A stretch of 64,000 nt of DNA from Absidia repens (GCA_002105175.1 MCGE01000007.1:62001-126000), one strand, 5' to 3'; positions 12,701 through 24,536 are shown, counted from the first letter of the stretch. The notes: a model not told the origin generated them from the letters alone. Made by a program: numbers and translations.

Positions 12701-12750
12701 ATTGGCGTGGAAGATCCGTCGTTTGATGACATTGTGTCAAAAGTAGTCAT
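9728..12750 (-). CDS. STE12: STE12-type transcription factor (homeodomain-like plus C2H2 finger)
   Basis: Start ATG at 12750. Two exons: 12052-12750 and 9728-11987 (intron 11988-12051). The N-terminal Ste12 DNA-binding domain is unmistakable: LPTGESISCVLWNGLYFVTG, TDIVRSLTFRFHAFGRPI, EEGIFSDLRNLKPG, YKNNCIRTQKKQKVF, then VPHDRLFLDALERDLKREK. A C2H2 finger (YVCELCGEPFQCSETLNRHR) lies at about 10673-10741, followed by a long Gln/His/Ser-rich region. Two apparent one-base deletions interrupt the frame: in an A6 run at 12283-12288 inside the DNA-binding domain, and at about 10460-10476, where a TAG ends one frame and the other resumes VGQDSSMYQQFGQ. With both restored in length the CDS is 987 codons. 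Ste12 acts downstream of the mating/filamentation MAPK. Divergent neighbour: a PAK kinase. Confidence 0.88.
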
Positions 12751-14644
12751 GTAGCGTAAATGTAAATAAAATTGTAAGGGGCTTCAATCAGATATATATA
12801 AAAAGGGGGTAATATAAGGCGAAGAAAAAACTGAGAGACAAATATGAGTATATAAAAAAGGCACTGAAGAATGATTTTTTGTTTTGTTTTTACAAATAAA
12901 AAGATAACGTAATAAAAAAGAGAATTCAAATAAAGTAATAATACAGTTTTCAATAGAATGATATAAAATAAAAGTGAAGTAAAAAAAAAGTGAATTGATT
13001 TAGAAAGAAAAAAAGAAAAAAAGAGAGAAGAAAAAGAAAAAACTCAGTTTTTTTTTTCTCCCTTCAAAAATATCATATTTTAAACACAGCTCTCTATTGA
13101 CCAATTGCTTTTGATGGTGAGGTTGTTTGCACATCATGCAGGCAAAAATAAGGGGGAAGAGCTTGGATAGAGTTACCACAGCAACACATACTGTAGTATT
13201 GCCACACAGTCACTTTCTCTCACGCATAAAGTACGTATATCAAATAAAAGCAGATGTTGGGAGGATAGATAGAATGTGCTATCGTGATGGAGATGTTACA
13301 ATACTGTACAATACAATAATACCATGTTAACTTGATAAAAATCAATGAACAACGTCATTATTACAATGTTTGAAATTTAATATAATAATTATTAATATCC
13401 TTTTCTTCCGACTTAGGCCTACTAAAAAAAATAAAAATGTTGCTGAAAGCGGGCCTTTGCTGTCATCACTCCATCCCCTGATTGTGTCACAATGAAGATC
13501 TTCTTTATTTCAAAGACCCATACCTATTTCCCTTACATCACATGAGATGAATATCACTATCATCTAATAAAAATACCCAAAAAAAACAAAAAAAAAAGAA
13601 CCGCCATCTCCTGCATCCCCATAAATGCATACTCGCTCAGAGTACGGATTGAGGAAAAAAGCTTTTTATTTTTTTGTTTTTATTAGTATGCACCTGCTGT
13701 TTCTTATAACCTCAACAAAGAGGAAACAAAAAATAGTCGGATGACCCATAAATGGTTGTTAATGTTTGCTGGTACCTTTGAAATCAACCCAACAATGAAT
13801 CATAGTGGGCATCCATTATTGTTGATGATGGGTGCATCATCATATCATACATATAATACAATATAATAGATATAGAATGTAACCACATGATATGTACAAT
13901 ACTGTACGTTAAAATAACATAGTACAGCACAGCACAGCACAGTATTTGAGAAACATTATCATAATAAGACACCTTACATGCCACGATATGCCTCGTATAA
14001 CCAACCACATTACAGTATCTTTCACAATTTTTTTTATTACTTTAATTGGTTAACAAAAGATAGGTTGATTCAATATTTTTACACTATCGTACATGCCCAC
14101 GTGGAATCTCACGGTTCTACACAGCATTTGAAAAAAAAAAAATAAGTCATGTCAACAGCCAATTAACATGATACCTGTTACACAAGCGCCGACGACTCAG
14201 GTACTTTTCCTTTTCTTCTGTGAATTATTATCATATTATGAAGTCTTATATTAGAATAAAAAAGCGTAAAACGATACACGATTATGATTATATGATGTAT
14301 ATTGTTATTAAGGTCATAAATAGAAGGAATCAAGAATGGGCTGAAAGCATTCAAGTTCATGCTGCCATCGTTTCGATCGGCGTTTTAATTTCAGCGCTAA
14401 AATCAACGCCCCTTTTTTCTTTCTCCCTTTTTATTTTTCAACGTCTTGTTTTCTACCTTTTATCACTCCTTATTTAATTGCGTTTATATAGTTTGGATAG
14501 CCTTTTATCTACAAAGGACCCTGATTACTACTTGAACAATCTTCATTTACGCGGAAAAAAGGTAAGGCAACTAACTTTTTACCTTGTTCATATCAATCAA
14601 CTTTTTTTTTTTTTTTTTTTTTTTTTTGCAACCAATCGAAGGAT
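12751..14644. other. Shared upstream region of STE12 and the PAK gene
   Basis: About 1.9 kb between two divergent starts. A/T-rich, with A-runs near STE12 and a C/T-rich segment (about 14400-14460) before the PAK. TTTATATAG at 14482-14490 could be a splice acceptor of a 5' exon. No ORF is convincing. Confidence 0.5.
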
Positions 14645-17600
14645 ATGACTTTGGAGGCGGTGAAAAAAGATGGATTCGTGCATGTCAAGGAAGAAGGACT
14701 ACGAGCTTGGATCTGGTCAAAGCGTTATCTTGTTTTAAGGGAGCAGTGCTTGACTATACATCGAAGCGAAGTAGGTATCTCAAAACAACAACCGTCACCA
14801 TTTGCATAGCATTTTTTATGAAGCGTAATATGTCTTATTGATTAATATATTATAATACGTATTATCTTTTAGCATTTAGGGCAGTGTGTAGCTATGGTGG
14901 CAATGAAGATGGTGGAAGCTGTCAATCGATCCGAACTGAAAACTCACTGTTTTGAGCTGGAAACTTCGAAGAAGAAGATCTATATCGCCTGTCGTAGTGA
15001 TGAAGAACTGTACTCGTGGATGGATGAAATATACAATGTAAGTAAATTAAATAGTTACAGCAAATTTAAGCATGTGTTCGTAGTTACTCAATCTTGTGAT
15101 TATTTTCTTTTACTGAAGTTATCTCCGTTAGGTGCCTCTGGTCCAACTGATTTCGTGCACAAGATTCATGTTGGGTTTGATCCTATCACTGGTGCCTTTA
15201 CGGTTAGTATATGTATTGTGTGTCGGTGTCTATAGGAACTAGCATTAATAATTTTTCAAACTAAATTGGTTTTAACTTAGGGTCTGCCGGATCAATGGAA
15301 TGCTTTGTTGAAAGGATCCAAAATTACACCTGAAGACGCGGCCAAAAACCCACAAGCTGTGCTGGAAGCTTTGGAATTCTATACTGAACAAAATCGCCGA
15401 GAAAAACAAGGCTATGACTCTGAAGACTCTGAAAAGGAAGACGATGACTGGAAATACGGTACCGGAAACAAGATAACCTCCTCCTCCAAGCCTGGATATG
15501 TGCACCCTAAACCAAGTCGCTCTACTCCTGCCCTTCGTCATATTCGCGATCCTCCTCCAAGACCTTTTTTACCGAAAGGAGCAAATGAAATCTCTTCCAA
15601 GGTAAGAGTTAATTTCTTAAAAAAAATCCCACCTTACCCTATTCTTCAACATCTATTTTTTTTTTTTTTTTGGCTTGCAGAAACAACCAAAATCCAGGGA
15701 CAAAGGCAGCAGCAAGGAACCAAAAAAAGACATTATTCCGACTACTCCTGCAAGGTCAGCTGAGGTATGAAAAAAAGAAAAAATAACCGATGAAGTGGTA
15801 ATTTGCTATTGTTGTTTTTTTATTATCATGTCGATATATACTTACAGGATTTTATTATTATGATTAATATTAGTCTTCGGCAAATATTCCTCTTCTTCCA
15901 CAAAAGTCATACAACTTGGCTTCTTCAGTCGCCGACATCTCCAACCGAAATCAAAGGACGACCACAAAAACTGGACCGAACCCGCCAACGCCTCAACCAA
16001 CACTATCCAGCGGTAGCAAGAAAAAAGGGGAACGGACGACTGAAACTGGAAAACAAAACTCTTTCGAGCAACAAAAACATGGACACAAAAAGAAGCTAAC
16101 AACAGCGTCCAATACCACTACCGCACCATTGTACAAATCAGGACACGGTAAAGCGACCGACAATTCTACTGGTGATATCATTAAAAAACTTGAGAGAAAC
16201 TCACCAATGAAGGCATCGACCGTATCCAACATTGCCACCAATATATTGCCATCGTCATCATCAGCAGTAGCAGGAGCAGCGCCAAACCCATTGCAAACAG
16301 CAGTGTCAGCTACCAAAAAACTCAACGTTACCCCTCCAAGTTATACCACTAAACCAGATACCTACAAACGCCTACAACACGACCTAGATGAAAAAGGAAC
16401 ACAGCGAAGGCAGCAGCAACAACCCACCCAATTTCAGTCCACGATAAACAATATAGAATCGAAAATTACCGACCTTAGTGTCAAGCCAACCAATGGTAAC
16501 TCGCCTGTCGATATCGCTGAAAAATCCTTAACCAAAAAAGCATCAGCAGCATCTTCGATTCAGCCAGCACCGCAATCTTCAACACCAGTTCCCTCGACAT
16601 CATCTCTCAACCAACAGCCAAAGTCTTCAACAAAGAAACCAGAACAACGTATTAGCACCATGAATAATGCTCAGATAATGGATAGACTTCGTAAGTTGCA
16701 AAAATATAACCGAAATGAAAGAATTACCTCATGTGTTTTTATATTTTTATTTGACATGTTGGTCTATAGGCTCAGTTGTTTCTAAGGATGATCCAAGTTT
16801 GTTGTATAAACGAAGTAAGCGAATCGGACAAGGGTGAGTAAAAAACAGAAAAGGGTCGATCCTTAGAATGATGTAAATCATTGATTTTTTTATTCTTTCA
16901 CAAACATCGTCTTGATGTCACTGATTTTCATGATAGCGCATCCGGATCGGTTTACCTTGCAACTCATATGACCTCAAATATTAAGCTGGCTATCAAGCAA
17001 ATGGATCTTACCAAACAATCGCGACTGGACCTGATCGTGAACGAAATCATGGTTATGCAAGAATCCCGTCATGGCAATATTGTCAACTTTTTAGACTCTT
17101 TCCTTATCCGCAGTGATCTTTGGGTCGTGATGGAATATATGGAAGGTGGTGCTCTCACCGACGTAATTGAAAACAATACCATGACGGAGCAACAAATTGC
17201 GACTGTTTGCTTGGAGGTAAGTGTATACGCTGTAAGTACTTTGGATTTTACTCTGTACTCATTTTTTTTTTCTTTTGTTTATCATGATATCAAAATAGAC
17301 GACGAAGGGTCTACATCATTTGCATTCTCAGAAAATTATCCATCGAGATATCAAGTCTGACAACGTCCTCTTGAATTTCCAAGGTCAGGTGAAGATTAGT
17401 AAGTCAAGAGCATGAAATACAAAACAGAACAGACAAATCAGGATATATACTCTCTAACTGACCGGCTTTTATCGTCATTTAAGGTGATTTTGGCTACTGT
17501 GCAAAACTAACGGACCAAAAGAACAAGCGTGCTACGATGGTCGGTACTCCTTACTGGGTAAGCATGAGGAGAACAACGAAAAAAAAAGACTGAATGGCGC

Positions 17601-18083
17601 TCACTAGCCTTCTCTAAACTGTTACCTCCTCCTTTTTTTCGTATATTAGATGGCACCAGAGGTAGTCAAACAAAAAGAATATGGATCCAAGGTCGATATT
17701 TGGTCTCTCGGAATTATGGCTATTGAAATGATTGAAAACGAACCTCCTTATTTGGATGAAGAACCTCTCAAGGCACTCTATTTAATTGCCACTAATGGAA
17801 CTCCATCTCTCAAACACCCTGAAAAGCTATCACGCGATCTCAAAAGCTTCTTGGCTGTGTGTCTCTGTGTAGACTCGAAATCTAGAGCAACTTCGAATGA
17901 ATTATTAGAGGTAATCAAGCGAACAAGATAAAAAAGAAATAGTATGGTTGATGGCGTGCGTCCAGAATAGTTTTACTAACCAACTGCGATATGAATATTT
18001 TCCTACATGTATAGCATGAATTTTTAGCCAAAGGTGGTCCTGTTGATCTTTTGCCTCCCCTCCTCCAATTCAAAAGAGTCTGA
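14645..18083 (+). CDS. CLA4: p21-activated kinase, Cla4 type (PH-CRIB-kinase)
   Basis: Twelve exons with consistent phases: 14645-14770, 14873-15037, 15119-15202, 15281-15601, 15681-15764, 15907-16690, 16770-16833, 16937-17216, 17299-17398, 17484-17557, 17650-17910, 18015-18083; 803 residues. An N-terminal PH domain ([20 protein letters not shown] onward, residues about 7-97) precedes a CRIB motif ([19 protein letters not shown], about 104-122), then a Ser/Thr/Gln-rich linker and a complete kinase domain: [57 protein letters not shown]. Known role of the family: effectors of Cdc42/Rac in polarity, septin organisation and hyphal growth. The PH domain favours Cla4 over Ste20. The start is uncertain: an upstream exon ending RGKK| at 14561 could join in frame across the poly(T) intron 14562-14640. 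Poly(A) signals lie near 18249-18264. Confidence 0.92.
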
Positions 18084-18248
18084 TGCTAGCAGCTTCCCTC
18101 CCCTTCCCGATCACTTCAGTTGTATTTACCAACATTGCTGTTATATAAGTCACTCTCATATACCTTAGTTTTACTGTCCTTTGGTTAGTTTTAGTTTAGT
18201 TGCTTTTTGGCGTGATTTTTGCCATTGAAAGCTGACGATTATTTATAA

Positions 18249-18264
18249 AATAAATAAATAAAAT
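18249..18264 (+). terminator. Poly(A) signals of the PAK gene
   Basis: Overlapping AATAAA hexamers about 170 nt after the stop. Confidence 0.5.
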
Positions 18265-18712
18265 TATTTTCCCTTTTGTTTATTATTATGACATGATACC
18301 GTGCAGTTCAGCAGAAACGTAGAAGCAGTTATGTCTCACAGAAAATGGTAAGGATAGTTTGTTTTTGACAATAAAATTTTCAACCATGTGCGTATAGTGA
18401 TATTGGAGATGAAAGGAAACAAATTATGTGGCTGGTCTGTGATAATGTTTTATGATATAACGAAAAAGTATTTGAAGTTGGTTGGTAGTTATTGGCAGAG
18501 GGGTCGAGGACTTACAACACCAAGACTCTTACCAAAAAAAGCAAAAAGGGAAATTATGCGGGTAAACTGAGTGTGTTCCAGTATGCCTCAAAATCATCGG
18601 CTTTTTTTTTTTTTTTTCCAACACGCACAAGTTCTGTACAATACAGTGTGTATATACCTATCTTACAAGATAAAAGAAACGTATTAGAAACAATATAAAA
18701 GCAAAACGTCCG

Positions 18713-19790
18713 GACATATTTTATTCAGATGTAAGTATAAATTATGACAACTAAAGCTATCCTGATAATATCATAGTACCACGACATATATCTAAATGTG
18801 AGGCGATTAGGGTGTGTGTGAGTGTGCGTATGGAAAGCGTGATGGTGCACACATCTCTGTTGTAGAATAAACGTAACTGAAGTTAAACTAGTCTACGGTA
18901 AGTGACAAAATATTCTACACTATATAGAAGGCGGAGGGAGGGAGAATTAAACCAGGCTGAGGTGCTCTATTTTGTCAGAAATGGCATCGAGAGAAGAGAG
19001 CATCCATGTTACCGATGCTGAAAGGTGGTATTTGTTGTATGGTATAAAAAAAAAAGAGGGACTCCCTATTTTGTTTCCACCAAAAAAGACACCCCCAATT
19101 CCTCATAAGAGACAAGAAAAAAGCAATTCAAAACCCGCCCACGTGAAAATTTATGTACTCACAATCTTTTTTCCCCGCCTCTCATTCTTTCTTTTTCAAT
19201 TTCCTTTCTTTACCTTCATATTTTTTTTCACAATTGCGGCTCCTATGGGGTTATGTTGGACTTAGATTAGTGTCAGGACTAGTTTAAAAGGGGCTTCAGC
19301 TCAGGGATTTCAAGATGCATGGGGAGACCCTTTCATTTTGGATTCAGGATTTAGGACCACCATGAGATGGGCTTTTTGAAGCGTTCATTAGCTTAGTTTA
19401 GTTTTAGTTTAGTTTTAGTTTGTCCATGTTTGAATCTATATTAAATAAAATATATCTTTTTTTACATGCTTCAATGAAAAAGCGTCCCATTAGTGTCTCT
19501 CAAGTTTTGTACAATAGATCCCTTTTTTACCGTCTCCCATTTAAATCAGTATTGACAATTGTCGTACTTCATAAAAGACGTTCATTTGTATTTTTTCTCA
19601 TGTATTGTACCGTAAATTAGCCCCTATTTTACAATTGCACCTTTAAATTAGTGTTGACTATTTTTCAAAACTTACAATAGCCTCGGTCATGCTTCTTCCC
19701 ATATATCGTTTTATCAAATCTTGCGATATAACGAAGCCCTCATATTTAGTTTAGCCATCTACCGACATGTTTCAATAAAATATATCACTT
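18713..19790 (+). repeat. Dispersed repeat, copy 4 (complete)
   Basis: Plus-oriented. Left terminal motif ACATATTTTATTCAGATGTA at 18714-18733; variable arm; CACGTG at 19140-19145 within CCCGCCCACGTGAA; pyrimidine stretch 19170-19235; core (GCATGGGGAGACCCTTTCAT variant) near 19318-19338; first AATAAAATATAT near 19444; second AATAAAATATAT near 19774. A good type copy. Confidence 0.8.
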
Positions 19791-20450
19791 CATTAACTAT
19801 CCTCTGACCTACTTAATAGTGAAAAAAAGTTTGTTGAATTTGTTTTGTGAGTGTCTTATCATAAAGCTGCTTCAAGCTCACCCAATATAATTCGATTCCT
19901 GCAGAATCCCAGCGGCTGACCAAGAGCCTTGGGTTACTCATTATCAAATGTGGCTTTATTTTCTAATTGATCAATCTATTAATCAACTTGAGCATTATCG
20001 TGAGAGTATTTGCCATTACACTGTATTGTTGAACAATTTTCTCTGCTTTCTAATTAGTACACTGGCATATTAAAAAAAGCCGTGAGCCTTTTTTTTTTTA
20101 CAACAACATTCGTTATTTAACAGAGATAGCTTCGTAGTTCTCTATAATCATGACAGAAACTCCTCCCTCCAAGAAAGACGTTCTCCTGCCGTGACGGCAA
20201 TAGGTAGTATGGTGGCTGTGGTTCTCTTTTTGTAGCAGCAGAAATCACGGTCATTCAGTAGCGCAGTATGGGGATTCAGTCATCTTTTCTGTTACTGCAA
20301 CCAAAAGCCCTCAACAATGGCAGCATGGTGGCCACAGTGTATCTCTAATCTATGTTAACATTGCCACTATTAATCACTGTCAGTATAGCGGTTCTCATGT
20401 CATGGTGCAAGTGCCATGATGCTTTTTCACGCTTTAAGCACACACATACA

Positions 20451-20489
<39 letters not shown>

Positions 20490-20702
20490 AAATGCTAGAT
20501 TGTATAAATATATACCCATAGTCAGAGAGCTGAGCACCATGACTAGTTGACATTGCATGACATGACATCCAGCTCATTATCTACATTCCATGCAATCACC
20601 ATATAAATACACCATTTCTTTTTTTTTCTCCTACAAAGACTACTATATTCATTCGACAAGGCAAACTAAATACTCTACATGATAGAGACTGTAGTTGAAA
20701 GA
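19791..20702. other. Intergenic spacer with (CA)n microsatellite
   Basis: About 0.9 kb. It holds a (CA)n run at 20439-20487 and several loosely related blocks around 20200-20400 (AGTATGGTGGC / GCAGCATGGTGGCC). No ORF of note. Confidence 0.5.
20439..20487. repeat. (CA)n dinucleotide microsatellite
   Basis: Nearly uninterrupted CA repeat by direct reading, with two ATA interruptions on its left side. Confidence 0.95.
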
Positions 20703-21030
20703 CAAAATTTATTTTATTGAGATGTAATATAAGCTATACTAAGCTATTCTATTGACGGTTCCACGACACTAGTTTTTAAGAAAAAGCTAATTAATGGGGG
20801 GGAGGTCTCAAATCACGGATCCAAAATGAAATGGTTTCCCTATGATGCTTGTATTGCACTTTTCAAATGCCCCTGATTCAAGTTCTAACTACTAATCTAA
20901 GATCACCAGCTCCTTCATTGACGTTTCAGTAAACATAATGTCATAAAATAAGAAAATGAAAAGAGAACAAAAGAAAAAAAAAAAAAGTGGGTGCGGGAAT
21001 AAATAATGGAAATTCATGTGGGCGGGATAT
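20703..21030 (-). repeat. Dispersed repeat, copy 5 (short, variant core)
   Basis: Minus-oriented core arm only: terminal motif AAAATTTATTTTATTGAGATGTAA near 20703, core with variant TTTCCCTATGATGCTTGTAT near 20834-20853, CATGTGGGCGGGATA near 21015 in place of CACGTG. The same core variant is in copy 9, which defines a second subfamily. Confidence 0.65.
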
Positions 21031-21359
21031 GAAATTTCCAGTCGTGCACAAGATCAGGAATACTAAAAAAAAAAAAAAAAAAGTAATGTGGTATTATTCC
21101 CAAGGGTATGGATTATTTCCAGGACTTTATTATCATAATGAGAACGTAAATCAGAGGGAATAGGGTATAGAAAAAGAAATGAAGTCGGCCATCAATTGGC
21201 TGGGGCATAAAAAGAATAAAAAGAATAAAAAGAAGTAGGTGGAAAAATAAAATAAAATAAAAAGAATAACAGTGGCATATGAAGTAAAGAGTATGAATGA
21301 ATAAATAAACAAATGGCATATAATAATTGAGAATATATTTATATATTTTAAAACCATCA
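21031..21359. other. 3' flank of C2H2 gene, A-rich
   Basis: About 330 nt, rich in AATAAAA-like elements on the plus strand and with a poly(A) run near 21065-21082. No independent gene seen. Confidence 0.4.
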
Positions 21360-22316
21360 TCAAGCCTTGGCACCAAAACCAGTCGAGCGAGTCTTTTTCT
21401 TGCTTTGACTTTGAAGAGGATCATTTGTATAAAAAAGTGCGCAGGTATTGTCAGTATGATAGTGACGCTGGAGTGCATCGGCACGACCAAAGCCACGATC
21501 GCAATAAGTACATTTGTGAGGAGTTTCGCCGGTATGAATTCGTGTGTGTCGTTTTAAATCGTGGCGACGGACAAACGCTTTGGTGCAGTGATCGCAAAAA
21601 AACTTTCGCTCGGCATAATGGGTCACTCGGTGTGAGCTGAGGTTGTACTTGCGGCCGAAGACTTTCCCACATCCATCAAAGTCACAAAAAAATTCACCTA
21701 ATGCAGGCAGCATGGGGCTCTTCTTCTTTTTTTTCTTCATTGCGTTGTTGTTGTTGTTGATGTGAAGGATGGATTGCCCCCTTTTTTTGGTGCTACACCT
21801 GGGAGTCGCTGCTGTTTTAGTTGGGGTGGTGATGATGGGGCTGACGATATGTTGTTGAAAGTCCGATGCTTGTATTCCATCCATTGAAAGAAAATCGTCC
21901 ATTTGTGGAGATGACGAAGAAGAAAAGGCAGAGGATAAAGGCGATGGTGGAATTGTTGGTGCTGAAGTTGGTACAGTCATCATATGCACATCTTCATATG
22001 AAACGGATGGCCAATAATTCTGAGCAGCCATTAGAGATAAGTCAGAGTTGAGCAATGGCATTTGATCATTCATATTTTCCACTTTTGTATACAAGTCATT
22101 CGAAGGAGTCACCATGTTGTTAATTGAATAGTAGGTAGGCTGATTGAAATCAAAAGAATTGGTGGTAGATGGTTGATGACAACAAAATGGTGGATTCATT
22201 GTGGGCGAAAATTCAGGGGCGAGGTGAGCGGGTGTTGAAAAACAAAGTCCATACATCTGTTGACCAGAGTCATTCCTGGATGAATGCATATTTTGCTGGT
22301 GGTAATATGAGTACAT
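21360..22316 (-). CDS. C2H2 zinc-finger transcription factor, three fingers (Crz1/Azf1-like)
   Basis: Single exon of 318 codons, ATG at 22316, stop at 21360. The N-terminal two thirds is Ser/Pro/Asn-rich, as in fungal activation regions, with a basic patch of seven Lys near residues 195-203. Three tandem C2H2 fingers follow: FFCDFDGCGKVFGRKYNLSS with two His, FFCDHCTKAFVRRHDLKRHT, and HKCTYCDRGFGRADALQRHY, where the last Zn ligand is probably Cys (HTDNTC). The second and third finger linkers and the terminal Cys resemble Crz1 (calcineurin-responsive) factors, but the assignment below the C2H2 level is inference. A 13-mer shared with two other promoters lies upstream at 22957-22969. Confidence 0.85.
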   Translation of the reverse strand: MYSYYHQQNMHSSRNDSGQQMYGLCFSTPAHLAPEFSPTMNPPFCCHQPSTTNSFDFNQPTYYSINNMVTPSNDLYTKVENMNDQMPLLNSDLSLMAAQNYWPSVSYEDVHMMTVPTSAPTIPPSPLSSAFSSSSSPQMDDFLSMDGIQASDFQQHIVSPIITTPTKTAATPRCSTKKRGQSILHINNNNNAMKKKKKKSPMLPALGEFFCDFDGCGKVFGRKYNLSSHRVTHYAERKFFCDHCTKAFVRRHDLKRHTRIHTGETPHKCTYCDRGFGRADALQRHYHTDNTCALFYTNDPLQSQSKKKTRSTGFGAKA

Positions 22317-22727
22317 GTAGAGTATAATATGATATAATATAGTATAATGTAATATAGTATATAAAAGATAAAGGAAATGGAAAACGAAAAGAACATTCCA
22401 ACGTCCCCTTTTTATAAGAATGACGAGATGCCACTGTTACTTTTAAAGACGGGATTGTCGGATGCCCAAAAAGGCAATATAGTGTAACTAAATGCTGCGT
22501 ATAGTTTATTATTACGCAAAAGATTAAAAGTTAAAATGATCATTTCGCTCGAAGTGTATGATAGGATTTTTTTTTGACTGGAATCCAAACACTGGGTAAA
22601 ATAAAAATAAAAAAAAACACACCAATAGACACATGATTGTGAGACTCTTTTGAGAAGGTCTGATTGTACTACTGATCACTTCCTATCATATCACTTTTTA
22701 CCACATGCACCAAAACGTTAGTGATGT

Positions 22728-22775
<48 letters not shown>

Positions 22776-23079
22776 AATGTATGGTAAAAAAGCCCCAACT
22801 ATCAAATGTTTTCTCATCATAATCATCGCTATAAATAATTATCATTTTACAGCCAACAATACCTTGAGGCTCATGATGAGATCAGTAACTGAATTTAAGA
22901 TTTTTTCCTCGCCACCATCTCATACGTGTGACAAAAAAAAAAGACGGTGGAATCTGGCGGCGTTTAAATCTTCGGTTGCATAACTTTTTTTAGGTGACCT
23001 TTGACTGTATGAAACAATAAACACAGATATCTTTATTTACTTTTTCATGAACGATGTTGATAGACCATGTCCATAGATA
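22317..23079. other. Intergenic region with 45-nt poly(T) and shared 13-mer
   Basis: It holds the C2H2 promoter side, a run of 45 T at 22729-22773, and GCGGCGTTTAAAT at 22957-22969. No ORF beyond those made by the poly(T). Confidence 0.5.
22957..22969 (-). promoter_or_regulatory. Candidate upstream motif ATTTAAACGCCGC
   Basis: Exact 13-mer, on the minus strand here, also present at 43885-43897 and 54488-54500. All three lie upstream of a gene start. Function inferred only. Confidence 0.35.
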
Positions 23080-24234
23080 TTATAAATGAGAAGATGATTG
23101 TCTCCAGCCAAGAGCACTGGGGTTGATAATGAGTATAAGTATAATAGACAAAAGAATGATTGAGAGGAAAAATGTCAAAGCATTGCGGGATCGTCTCTTC
23201 CATTGGTAATCTGCTTTGGCCATGTCTTCTGATCGTTTCATATACAATGCACCGACAATCCAAATAGGAGGAAAAATAAAGCCAAAAATAAAAAATAAAA
23301 ACGAAGGACGATATTTTTTAAAAAAGGATGGGATTTCTATGATATCTTCTTCGCACACGGGAATTGTCAAAGGAGATTCCGACAAGTTGGATTCCTTTTT
23401 TCTTTTTTCCCTTTCTTGTTGCAATATCAATTGTGTTGTAAAAAAGGGCAATTCGGCTTCTTTTTTTAGCTGGTCCATTTTGGCCCGAAAGGTGCGATGA
23501 GGGTGACATTTTCGGACTTGTCCCACGCTCCGTCGCCACCATGGTAAAGAAAAAGATTCTTTTTGTGCCACTTTTGTCGTCTGTATGATTTCCTCATCCG
23601 GATGACGGTCATCGTCATTTTTTTTTTCTCGTTCATTGTTAATTTGATCTCCGATAGATATCCTGTGTCTGCCTGGTCCTTCATGAATACTATTTAATAA
23701 ATCTAATCGCTCCTTCCATTCATCCATTTTGTATAAAGGTCTTGATCGAGCATTTTGTAGATCATCAAGGGACTGAGATGGGCATGGAAGAATAGAAATT
23801 TGATTGGGTTGATCCATGACAGGTAACATTAAATCTTCCATGCGGGGTAATGTTGGACTGGAAGCTACTGAGAATGAATTCAACGAAGTCGTCTCTAATT
23901 CATCTTCTATCGCATATGATGATGATGATGGCCTTTCTTCCATTACCACTGATAAAGTTGATGCAGAAGGAGTCAATTGAAATTGACTACTCCTGCGCTG
24001 TTGCTGGCTTTTTTGCTGAAGGATCATTGATGCTTGTCGTTCTGATCCTTTTTCTCGGGCAACCATTGGATCAAGGTATTTACTGGTTTTATTAAATGTA
24101 AAGTGTGGCTCGAATAATGTTTCCCAACGTTGTTCACTTCGTGATCCAACAAAATGAAGAGAATGCTCATTGTTTTTATTTAATGATGTGTCGTCTGATC
24201 CATTGGTGTGTGATTTCTCTTGCGATTCTTCCAT
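23080..24234 (-). CDS. Serine-rich protein with C-terminal membrane segments
   Basis: Single exon; I chose the ATG at 24234 (MEESQEKSH...), giving 384 residues. An in-frame ATG at 24297 would add a hydrophobic leader (MFLFLRSLLFYFLHS) and cannot be excluded. Most of the protein is polar and rich in Ser, Gln, Glu and Arg. Near the C-terminus are two hydrophobic segments: SFLFFIFGFIFPPIWIVGAL and FFLSIILLSIILILIINPS, separated by a charged loop with WKRRSRN. The pattern resembles uncharacterised fungal serine-rich membrane proteins with a tail-anchored hairpin. Function unknown; location probably an internal membrane or the plasma membrane. Confidence 0.75.
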   Translation of the reverse strand: MEESQEKSHTNGSDDTSLNKNNEHSLHFVGSRSEQRWETLFEPHFTFNKTSKYLDPMVAREKGSERQASMILQQKSQQQRRSSQFQLTPSASTLSVVMEERPSSSSYAIEDELETTSLNSFSVASSPTLPRMEDLMLPVMDQPNQISILPCPSQSLDDLQNARSRPLYKMDEWKERLDLLNSIHEGPGRHRISIGDQINNEREKKNDDDRHPDEEIIQTTKVAQKESFSLPWWRRSVGQVRKCHPHRTFRAKMDQLKKEAELPFFTTQLILQQEREKRKKESNLSESPLTIPVCEEDIIEIPSFFKKYRPSFLFFIFGFIFPPIWIVGALYMKRSEDMAKADYQWKRRSRNALTFFLSIILLSIILILIINPSALGWRQSSSHL

Positions 24235-24536
24235 ATTCAGTACTGTAATCCGTGAGTGTAAAAAGTAAAAAAGAAGACTCCGTAAAAAAAGAAACAATCA
24301 AAACGATCTTGATCCTTCATGCAGAACTGGCAGAAGGCGGAAAATTTTCCAATATACCCTGTTTTTATTTCCGAACAGTCAATCACACAGCAGCTTATCC
24401 TGTCAATTTTCATCATGCCCTCCCGATCCCCATCGCAACATCAACATCATTCGCTTTCCCACCCCCTCTATTTATTCAAACAAAACAACCGGAAAGAAAC
24501 AAAAAGATTGTAGAAGTCAAATTCTAAAAAAAAAGT

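Noticed and set aside
23216..23500. Plus-strand ORF inside the serine-rich membrane protein gene
   Set aside because: Shadow of the minus-strand gene; no independent signals.
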